Shown here: piece after piece, positions 48,301 through 60,300 of the stretch
How the letters are laid out: each line of letters starts with the position of its first letter
Position numbering within the stretch: position 1 is the stretch's first letter
NCBI GenBank assembly: GCA_032433765.1
Contig: JAVIAB010000051.1
Location: 53,367,328-53,431,327, forward strand
Reading direction: 5' to 3'
From: Megaustenia siamemsis
Lineage: Eukaryota; Mollusca; Gastropoda; Stylommatophora; Ariophantidae
DNA: 64,000 bases
Position numbers and translations under genes: made by a program
The notes under the pieces: generated by a model
Seen by the model: the letters and a program-made list of their open reading frames with translations, nothing else
What the model was told of the DNA's origin: nothing
Databases searched by the model: none

Positions 48301-51300
48301 AATAAAAAGCAGAATAGCTCAGGCCAAAATAGCATTTCAGTCAGAAAATGAAAAATATCTTATGCAACAAATCTATGTCAATAAAAATGAGAGTTCATCG
48401 GTGCTATATAGAACCAATTCTGACCTATGGAAGCGAATCATGGACAGTAGACAAACAAATGAAAAGACGATTAGAGGCCACAGAGATGGGATTTCTCAGA
48501 AGAATGTTGAAAGTTCCCTGAACAGATAAAAAGACCAATGAGGGAGTTCTCAAAGAGGCCAACACAAAAAGGGAGTAGGGAGCTCTTAAAAAACATCAGA
48601 AAGAAGCAATCAACATTTTTCTGGCACATCATGAGAAGAGGAAAATTGGAATACTTGGTTACAACTGGCAAAATAAAAGGAAAGAGAGATCGCGGACGAC
48701 AAAGAGAGAAAATACTGGATAGCTTGGTGTCATGGCATGGAAAACATTCAACAACAGAACAGAACTGACACGATGCTGTAGATAGAAGATTGTCATTTGT
48801 GGAGGGACATGATCGCCTACGCCAACCGGCAGGATACATACAAAATACATGATGATTAGTATTAATTACAGTCGAACCTGGTCTTAGGACCACCTGTTTA
48901 AAGCGTTTCCCTGGTTATAGGACCGGGTCTACAATTTCCCCGAGTTTTTTACTATATGCTAACACTGATTACGGCGCTCACCGTATGACGCGACCAGAGA
49001 CCAGGCTAATTAACCGCCGCCAATGTTATTTATCCCGTTTACGACACGCGGGGGTAATCCGAGATAACGATACACTGACCAGCCAGTCCTTCTCCGTCTC
49101 GCTGGGAGCCATAAACGATCGACACAGGTGTCTACAGGTGTCGAAGTTTTCCCGTATTTAGTGAGTCCCAGATTACAGTGGGACGTGTTACGTTTATCAG
49201 TCAATACTGGTGTGAGAAACACGGCAGACACAGATCTATGATTCGTGAAGTGACATCACTTCGCGGTTCCGTCTAGACCAGAGTAGACCATTGCGTGGCC
49301 CGTATAAATTACAGGAATTAACTAAAGAATTAGTCATTGCCCGCTTAGAGTGTATTCACGTACATGTACAGTATCTCAGTGAATTATTTTTGTGGATTTT
49401 AAAAGTGTTACACACAATATAGGAAATGGCTATGATTTTTTTTCAAGTCAAAAGTGATACATGTACAGTATAAGTGGAATCTGTGTATGTGTGTTTTATT
49501 TTTGTGTGTTTAACTATCGTGTTTTATTAAAAGTGTCCAACCAGTGGCTATTGTAGACCGACATGTGCACTATGTTCTACTCATGGATTACGCTGATTTG
49601 CAGGTTAGTTTTCATAGTGCTTAGGATAAAATTTTTTTTATCGCTCTATTTATTATGTGAAACCTGTGAGGCAGGACCACCTGTCCTATGGGACCAGTTT
49701 TTGAAAGTCCCGTGAATGGTCGCCTTAGACAGGTTCGACTGTACTATACTTTTTTACTACTATTATTTATTAGCAATATATAATATAAATATTACTATTA
49801 TTATTAATATATGGTAATTTCCTAGTTTGATCAGATATATTATTTCAGTTTGGAAGAGTGATGTCCCCTAAAATATGTCTGCCAAAATACAGTGGTCCTA
49901 CGCATTCTTGGCGTTGGGGTCATTACGCTGGCATGTGTCACTCACACTGGCGTTTTGGGTCAGCGTGGCGTTCGGGTCAGCGTCTGCATCCAAATCGAGA
50001 TGTTAATTAATAATTGGCTGAACCCCTATCCTTTCTTATGCTTCTTCTTACTAATTATCCGCCTATATATATAGGCTAGTTTGTCTAATATTTAAAAACC
50101 AGCTAAGCAGTTCTGAGTTCACTTACTTGAATTTGGTACTACTGTATTTGCAAAATGACCGGGCGACCTAGAGCCCCAACTGAAGTTGTGAATGTTGGGC
50201 AGATCATGACTTTTCATGACATCATTGCAGAGGATAGATGGAATTTACTAACTCTGATTCCCGAGATTGCCACTAATAAATTGTGTATTCAGTGGTTAGC
50301 TAAGCGTAGACTAATAATAAATACGTGTCTATGCAACATTTGTCATATGCCTGCGCGTTTAGTAGCCTACAGCAGAGGAGTAGATGGCTATCAGTGGTCA
50401 TGTCAGGGGTGCAGTTTTGGAAAGTCCGTTCGTGATGGATCATTTTTCACAAAGAGCCATCTATCACTAAAACAAATTTTAATTATGATCTACTGTTGGA
50501 GCAGCGATTTTCCACAGAGCTTGATCCAGCATGAGGCAGGCGTCAATAAAAATACTGTAGTGGATTGGTGTAATTTTTTACGCGAGGAATGTGAGAAATA
50601 CATGGTCAGACACTTCAGTCAAATTGGTGGTATGGACATTCTAGGCCAACCAATCGTTGTGGAAATTGACGAGTCCAAATATTTTCACCGAAAATATCAC
50701 AGGGGACAATGGAATGAGGGTCACTGGGTGTTCGGTGGAATAGAAAGGATTTCAGGAAAATGCTTTCTAGTAGAAGTACCAGATCGCTCCGAGGCTACTT
50801 TAACAAAAGAGATAGTTGCCCATATTTTACCTGGAAGCCACATTATTTCTGACGGCTGGTCTGCATATGCCAATATCAGTCGAATTGCAAATGGTATTTA
50901 TACCCATTGTTCAGTCATCCATCAAGAGAATTTTGTCGACCCAGATGATCCCGAAATTCACACACAGAATATTGAAAATATGTGGATGCGGGCCAAAAGG
51001 AAATTGAAGAGACAGTTCGGCACTAGGCGTACATTGTTCCCATCGTTTCTACACGAGTTCGCCTTCAGAAATGAAATCAGACAAGGAAACGTCCTAGGGA
51101 CGCTAATTACAGGAATTGCAGAGAGTTACCCTGTGTAAAATCATCACATCCCTGCAAACTACTGTCCTTTTCAGGACAACATAAGATTGCTCCAAACCTG
51201 CCCACTTCACAACTGTCCTTTTCAGGACAACCAAACATTCACAATTAACTATTTTAGATTGCCTAGAGTTTTCACTATGGTCCTTTTGAGGACTTTCACA

Positions 51301-54300
51301 CTCGTTGTTATTCTCAAGCTCCGCACCAGATTGCTAATCGCTGACAGGTAATTTGAGGTAATACAGACGTTGCATTGTGTTTCGTAAAGCTATTTCTATA
51401 TATTTTTTGTATTTATGTGTGTGTATGTGCATTTTAATTAATAGCCAAAGTTTGACAATCTTCCAACATTTGGCAGTAAATTACGGCGATTGGTAATCAA
51501 CCGCACAATTCCCTTCGATCAGAAGATCATAATTAGGCCGAGTGGCGTCGTTTTTGTCACGCGTTATATATATTATGTGATGGGAGAGAAGGCTGTGATA
51601 ATACTAGTCAGAATGGAGAAAGATTAATAGAATTATGTTTAATAGAAAATTTAGTTATAGGTGGGACATTATTTCCACACAAAAATATTCACAAAACAAC
51701 ATGGATATCTCCTGATGATAGAACCTCCAATCAAATTGACCACCTATGTATTAAACAACAATTCAGATCATCATTAATAGATGTAAGAGCTTACAGAGGT
51801 GCTGATGTTAATAGTGACCACAACCTGTGCATTGGGAAAATAAGATTAAAATTTAGAAACCAACAGAAGAGGTCAATTTCACATAAAATTGATAGTCATA
51901 AACTGAAAGATGAAGCCATAAAGGAAAAGTTTAACATAGAGCTAAGTAATTGTTATACAGCACTCGGTGAAATAGACTTAGATATCAATGAGATGTGGGA
52001 CTCACAGAGCAAAATACTAATGACAGCAGCAGAAGCAAGTGCTGGACTGAAGAAAATGGAAAAACGAGCTTGGATCTCAGACACCACGTGGAAATACATC
52101 AAAGAAAGAAGAGAAGCGAAGAGAGCCATGACTAATGTAAAGACAGATCTTGGAAAGGTTCTGGCAAAAGCAACATACAAAGAATTAGACAACAAAGTGA
52201 AAAGTTCAGCAAGAAGAGATACAAGAGCTTATATAGACAATTTGGCAGAGAAAGCAGAGACAGCTGCAATTACAGGAGACAGCAGAACTCTTTATACTGT
52301 GCAAAAGATGCTGACAAACACCTATACATCCAGTGGAACACCAATTCTAGACAAATCTGGATCAATGCTAACAACAAGCGCAGACATAAAAGCCCGTTGG
52401 GCGGAACACTTCAAAGAAATTCTTAACCGTCCACTACCCCACAGTTTAATAGATTTTGAAACTGAAACACCAGCAGCAGAATTAAATGTAAATTTAGATG
52501 ACTTCACCTTGAGTGAAATAGAAACCACCTTAAAGCTTATGACCAATAACAAGGCTGCTGGAGAGGATAAGTTAACAGCTGAGATCCTCAAGGCAATTGA
52601 TAGCCATAATCTAATACATCTCCAAAAAATGTTCAACATCATTTGGAAAACAGAGAAGACGCCTCATAAATGGAAAAAAGGAATCATTGTTAAGATCCCA
52701 AAAAAGGGCAATCTTAGAGATTGTAACAACTGGAGAGGCGTGACACTTTTGTCAGTTGCCTCAAAGTTATTCTGCAAAATCATCCTAAATAGAATACAGG
52801 ATTCAATAGATACAGTAATGCGTGAAGAACAGGCTGGGTTTAGAAAAGGGAGAAGCTGTATTGACCACATTTTCACTCTACGACTTATATTGGAGGAACA
52901 CATTGAAAAGCAAAAACCGTTTGTACTTAACTTCATCGACTTCAAAAAAGCATTTGATAGTATTCATAGAGATTCTTTGTGGAAAATTCTGAAGCAATAT
53001 GGTTTACCATCAAAAATCATAAATATTATCAAAGACATGTATGATGGTTACACATGTGCAGTTCGAACAGAGGAAGGACTGAGCGAATGTTTCCCAATAG
53101 AAACTGGGGTTAAACAAGGATGTATTTTATCGCCCTTGTTATTTGGAATTGTTATGGACTTCATAATGAAGAAATGCTGCACTGGTAATAAAGGCATCGA
53201 ATGGATACAAGGAGACCATTTGGAAGACCTCGACTTTGCTGATGACATAGTTCTCATCAGCAGTCAGATAAAAACGATGCAGGAAAACACAAATGAACTA
53301 TCATCAATAGCCAGCAAAATTGGGCTTGAGATCAATCATGAAAAGACTAAAGTCATGACTAGTTTAATTCCAACAGGTGACAAAATATACATGGAAAACA
53401 AACCAGTTGAAGAGATCGATCACTTTATCTATCTTGGAAGTCACATTGATCGAGAAGGGGATACGAGCAAAGAAATTAAAATCAGAATAGCTAAAGCAGC
53501 AATGTCTTTCAGAAGCCTTGAAAAGTTGTGGAAATCAAAACTTATCAGCACAAACACAAAACTTAGGCTATTCAAATCAAATGTACTATCAACCCTTACG
53601 TATGCGTGTGAAAGCTGGAAAACAACAAGAGATATAGAAACAAAGTTGAACGCATTCGAAAATAAATGTCTAAGGAAAATACTTGGTATAGCATGGAACG
53701 AATTCAAAACAAATGAGGAAATTAGAGAAATCGCCAATCAACCACTAATATCTTCAGTAATAAAGAAAAGACGATGGTCATACGTTGGACATGTGATGAG
53801 AAGAGATAATAACCGAATAGCAAAGCAAGCCCTCATATGGGAAACAACAGGTAAAAGAAAAAGAGGAAGACCCAGGGAGACACTGAGAAGAACATTGATG
53901 AGAGAGGCAAGAGCAGCAGGAGTCGGCTCCCTCAATGAGATAGAACTGCTTGCACAGAACAGAGACAGATGGCGAGATTTGATAAAATATCTTTAAAAGA
54001 AAACTGGGTAATTTCCTAGTTTGATCAGATATAGTATTTCAGTTTGGAAGAGTGATGTCCCTAAAATATGTCTGCCAAAATACAGTGGTTCTACGCATTC
54101 TTGGCGTTGGGGTCATTACGCTGGCCCAGGTACTTTTATAAAAATTTCAAAATAGGCTGATATGATTTAAAACAAGCTAGCTAGATAGCCCTTGATGCAA
54201 GCTAAGCAATGATACATTATTTATGGCTGTACGACAATTAGAAAAAAAGTTATGAATTTTAACTGTATTAATTTGTGCATAAATTTATTAACAAAGCCAT

Positions 54301-57300
54301 AGAGAAAAAATCAATATGCCAGGTTGGATTTTTTTCAGAGACTTAACACAGGGGTGTGGAATTTCTGTCGTATTTTTTTCTGTTTTAATGTGAAGCATAT
54401 ATGTAACTGCTGTTATCGTTCAGGGTGACAAAATACAACAAATTACATCATTGAAACCGTTCCTGGAACTAATTAATATTCAAAATGGCGGATAATTAAC
54501 ATAATTATCATAATAGAAATAATCGGCCAAAAAAAATTTCAACATAAAAATATTTTTAAAATACTTTCACTTGTCCTACAGAGGTGTTTATGGTATCATT
54601 GAGTTGATAATTTCAAGGGCTATCTAGCTGTAGTTATATTAAGAAGAACAAAAAAACTGTACACAAATATATATATATATATAAAACCCAAAGACATTTT
54701 AATAAGTGTTACTTAATATTTAATTTCTGGTTAGCAAACATACAATTGATATATATGAGCCACATATGTTACATTGACATATATGCATACATTATAGCCG
54801 TAATAAGTAACACAACTATTAGTCATTCAACCGAAAAGGGACGTTAAGTGGGCGTGTTTGTGTTGCGGTTTTAAGTATAACTGAACTGACATTTGCTGAT
54901 TTCAGCCTAACCAGCATTACTTATACTTCATCATGTGCCATACCAGTAGGCGTAGGCGATATGTCCTCCTGCAATCGAGGTCGCCCCCGATCTCTTCCCT
55001 TTTATTTAGCCAGTCGTAACCAAGTTATCTACAGCAGATTATATCTTTATCACAGTGGAGTATACTGGTATTGAGGTCTGAGCTACTGCTTATATAACAA
55101 AGACATACATTGTATTCAGTTGGTTAACATGAAGTAGTATTTGCTAATGGCATCACTACATTTTATAATTTATTTATATGTAAACTCTATCTGTCTTGTT
55201 TGGGACGAAAATGTCTTGACTTTGCCATTGAAATTACTGTTTTGTAATTTACTGGATTGGTATCTGGTAAGCTTCAGAAGGAATGATATTCTCAATGGAC
55301 ATTAATGCCAAACCAGATAAGCGATATTGTGTCCGAGTTGAGCGACAATAAGATTTGATTCTCTTGACCGCAGAAAAATTTATTTCTACAGATACTGATG
55401 TGCATAGCGTAGCTATGTATAGAGAATACGCCTCTCCTATTTCATAATTTCTTTCATAGTTAGCATATTCAAACATTTGACATTTGTGACCAAAACCAAT
55501 TGTTCCAACTACCCTTTCTCCTGAAGGGACCAAAAATAATTATGGCAAAACACAACTATATTTGTACATATATTATTTATATCATTTGCAAATATATATA
55601 TATATATTGAAACAAATTAAAAGTAATTACAATACAACATATACAAACAATAATTCATAAACAGCAGAGATAAAACTCAAAATGCTTCAAAGCTTGTCAA
55701 ATCATAGGAAAGTTATCACTACTGTTGTCCAACAAGGAAATAAATCTATAGCCAAAACGTGCACTCGACAATACAATCTTCGTTCTGCTTAACAATTACC
55801 AGTCCTGGAACCTAGATGCAAGGACCAAAAAAATCTGATAATGAAATGTGTCAGTAGAATGACATGGAAGTGTGAGAGACAATACCAGAAAAGAATAATG
55901 ATGAAACGACAAATATAATGGTTTTGCCTCGTGTCACGGCAGAAAAATGAAATCATAACACAAGCCCTCAACAAAAGTTATGAGAATACCAGACCAGATG
56001 GTTTACCACAGGGAAAAATGGATCGATGGAATATTAGAAGCACGAGGAAACATAGCAGCAGCAGAGGCAAACAAGAACAAAAGACCGCAAACTATTATTT
56101 ACTATATAATCTCCTAAACGCTGAAAGGCAAATGAGGAATGAAGCAGAAAGGAAGAGAGGAATGAAAGAAGATATATTATTGACATCATAGAATATTTAT
56201 AGCATATCATTATTTATTTCAAGTCATACATTATTTATATCATTTATTATTTACAGCGTACATTATTTATATCATAAAATATATTAATTTTATAGTATAT
56301 CATTTTATTTATATTATATATTATTTATAGAGTATATTATTTATACCAAAGTAGCATAGTTACACATTTACCATCTGTAATAAAAGTATTCCAACTTATC
56401 TCTTCTCATGATGGGCCCAAAAATAATCATGGCAAAACAACTTAATATTTATCTATACTATTTATATAATATATCACATTATTTACATCATATAGCATAT
56501 CATATTATTTAAAACATAACATATACATTATATGTAGCATATCTTATTTATATCAGATCATAGTTAGCATATCTATATATTGTCCGCCCTCAAAAGGACG
56601 TAATTTTAGATGCGCTGTGAAGACAAAATCCCTCAGATAAATTTTGCATCACCTAAAGCAAAATCCGTTAGGAATTTTGCTAAGGGCATTCTATAGTCTG
56701 TGTCTCTCTCATTTGGATCATTCACATTGAAACACCTTAAAAGCACATGCTGGTTTAGTTGGTCACCTTTCATCTTTGCTGTTAGATCCATAATTATCTC
56801 AAGATATAATACATCATCAACATCTTCGTCCTCCTTTGTCCATATGTGGCTAATGTTCTGGCCTATCAAAGAAATGTCATTTTTAACAAATTTATCTAAC
56901 TTATGTACGATTTCTACATCTAATTTGTCGAATACATCTAAACAGACAAGGTCGATCTTGCGAGATAGGGCATCCTTGATGACTTGCTCTATTTTATTTC
57001 TTTCTTGAGTTTCAATCCTGTGTCTTTTTAATTTCAGTTTCCTTACTTGATCTTTATGGACATCTTCCTTTCTCCTACTTGTTAACAGCCTCATCTTTGC
57101 CCCGTTGCTGACAGCAAACTTAACTAATTTAGATTGTTCCTCTTCACCAAGTTCATCAAGCCACTTGAGCATCCCATTCTGTCGCGCTTTCACCTTTCCA
57201 TTAATAAAGCCAAGGGTGGCGTTTGGTGCTCTTCTCCACAGCGCATCCATCATCCCCAGTGCCCTTTCAGCTTGTATATTGTGCGCTGGGGCTGAAGCTG

Positions 57301-60300
57301 TGTCTTTAAGTATGCTATCAGTTACTGGCAGGGTTTCATAGGGTAACATCTGGTGCTGGATTTTGTCAATAAAGGCAGCAACCAGAGCTTTCACTGCCTG
57401 ATGAAGTTTATCAATCTGGGAATAAACATTTCTTACATCAATCAGTACAATATCATTTTTATCTATACAGCGGCCAAAAGCATCATGAGAAGAGGTGTAC
57501 AGAATCTTCTCTTCATCCTTGATGGTTTTCAAGTTCTCAATAGCCTTCTTAATTTCACCAGCCTGCAGAAGATGGTATAAAATAATTGTGACATATATAT
57601 TTATTTTAAAATGTACCCACTAGAGGGCAATATATGTATCTAAAACGTCAAGTAAGAAAAATTAGACCACTAATAATTTCTTGGTTTAATATACAATGAA
57701 AAGGTGAAAGAGACCAGAAGCAGGAAAGTAAAAGCAGCAGTGCATCTTAAATACCAGGACAAAATATGAAAATTTTAAAAAATTAAGAAAGACTTATTAC
57801 ACTCAAGTATATTATGAACCCTTAGCATCGCTTGCAGGGTTTTGATCAAGAATAGCTTATATACTCATTGCATTAAAAAAAATGCATTTGTACATACAAA
57901 TTTAAACAAAATCCACCAAAGGTAATGGCTATTGTAATAAATTTCCAATTACACTTTTTAAGACAATAAGACCCATCAAATACTTCTAAACACTCACCAT
58001 CTGCAGATTGGATAATCCATCTTTGTTCCCATACACAACTGTCATCCATGGTCCAGTCAAATATTTGGAAAATAACCCCATGGCTTGGAGCTGGGCCTGG
58101 GTGTTGGGATCCTTGAGCTGCTCAATGATGGCATTCCTCACGGAACCTTTACGGGTGCATTGGTTCTCGAAGAACTCAAGCAGCTCAGTTCTAATGTGGT
58201 ACACAGTAGCAGCCATGTGGAAAATAACGTGCATTCGGTTGCCCACATATCTTAGAATTGTCCCAGCTTTCATCTGCTTCTCCATCAGGAAGGTTGCGAA
58301 TCCTTGTGGGTCTCCTGATCCCTGCTTGAACCTGGAAAAAATTATACAATTTTATTTTAGTTCTGTTGCTGTCAAGGAGGATAAAATACTGATAGTTCTG
58401 TAGCTGTATCTTGAAATTTAAAAACATTTGACTATTGCAGCATCAACAAAACAAAAAAAAGTGGAACACGCTAGGCTCAGGACAAAATCAACAAACATTG
58501 CAAAATTTATAACAAATGTCTAATGAAATAAAATTTAACTTTGAGATGGAAATAAAAGGGTGTGGGATAGACATAACAAATAAGGACAACTACAAGCATG
58601 TGTACCTCATCTTGGAGATGTTATGTATCAATTTTGATACACAGCAGTCGGTTCCAGTTGGCTCCACGTTCCTCCAGCTCCTATCCAATTCTGCCAGTAC
58701 AGTCCGGGCGGCTGTTGCCAGTCCATCCAAGGGGTGGACATGGCACTTGAGCTCCACAAGCTTCATCTTGAACTTCTCCTCCAGTTGTTGCACCACACAG
58801 TGGTTAACAGCTGCCCTGTCGGTGACGGTGCTCATGATCGTCCTGGCAAAGTGCTCCTTGATCTCGGACTCATTGTTGCCACTGTATGAGCAGTACAACT
58901 GGATAACATCATGGAGAGTGTCGCTTATGTGCTCCTCATAATCCTTTGTGGTTCCACCTGAAATTAAACCTAAACAAAGCATTATAGATACCTGTTTACC
59001 ATCATTATCAATCATGGTGACATGCACTTCATTGATTTGGTTGCCACTGAATAAAGTTGCATCCCACGACAGGGTCGTAACTTGGGACTTGTGTAGTAAG
59101 TACCCAGCATAAATATCAGACAGTACACTAATCTCATAACTCATCTCTGCTACAACACTTACACTGGGAACATCTGAAAAACTAACATTACACAAAGTAG
59201 CAAACATATAAGAAATCAAATCAGAACAATTCTCAACACTTAAATTATTAATAAGACACCTATAAAAACACTTCCTGAGTACATGATTGTACTGTTTACC
59301 ATCTCGCTTTGCCTCAATGACACTGCTAGTAGCCTCATCTAGTGTCTCCTGCAGCGTCAATACTTCATTTTGCAAGTAAGTAATGGTCATTGAATCTTCC
59401 TTCCTTGACGTAGCATGTTCATGACTCAGTCTTTTTCCATCACTGTCCTTAACATATATCTCACATACAAGCTCATGAACCTCCTCTAGCAATTGTTTGC
59501 TTCTCTTCTCAGAATCATTTAGCTTTGATTGTGATTCTTTAAGCTGTATTTTCAAGTCAGCAATGGTAGCCTTATACTCTTTAATCACAGCTTCCTTCAT
59601 CTTAAATTTTTTCTCCAATACATCAATTTTATTTTTCATATAAAATGAGGTATCATTTCCATGCAGTGCTTTCTCACACTTTTCCTGCAATTTTATTATT
59701 GTTTTATCCTTTCCCTTGATGGTCCGATTTACCTGTGCCAAAGTTGCTGGTTCCAACTTATGCTTCTTCCTCAATGCCGTTATTTGTTTGCGCAAACTTT
59801 CATTCAGCCTCCTCATATTTTTGATCGTACGTAGCTTATCCATACAGCAATCACATTGGTGTCTGAGCCTCTTAGGAGATGGGGATCTATCACTGGAGGT
59901 AGTAGGTTCCATACCTGGAAAAGATGGTGATACATCACTAGTAACAGAATCACCTGAAAAAGAAGGTTCATTGGTTAGGGCTACAGGCTGCAATAATGGA
60001 ACAGAAACAGGCAAAGTCAAAAAAGTTATAGGAAAGGTTTCATTAAAATGGCTACAATAGAGTTCCACTCAGTAGTCAAGTTACATTTTTTTTTGGATAG
60101 CACTTCTTTATCAAAGTTATTCAATGTTGAATTAAAAAGTGATTCATTTATAATCTTATCCTGTTCGATGTTCTGGACAATAGTCCTGACCATCTTTTTC
60201 ACACTTGCAAGACTTGGACCTCCTTTACAGCCAGGCGCAGATTTCTCTCCTAGGAACAGTCTAGCAATGTAACCTTTCTTCAATGGATACTCTGGTTCAA

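Larger units (their letters stand above)
49813..50119 (+). repeat. Left terminal inverted repeat, outer part (A)
   Basis: 307 bp matching the reverse complement of about 61920-62227 with only a handful of differences. Contains the subterminal GGCGTT..GGGTCA repeats and a palindromic TATA sequence. It ends at AGTT (50116-50119), where the transposase block begins. Confidence 0.95.

Noticed and set aside
58008..58403. 131-codon plus-strand ORF
   Set aside because: Antisense shadow of the third coding exon of the cargo gene.
58590..60068. A stand-alone 492-residue minus-strand protein
   Set aside because: Its first 39 codons fall in a 131 bp intron (donor at 60084, acceptor ending 59954) and its last codons run past a donor at 58605; splicing joins it in frame with both neighbours.
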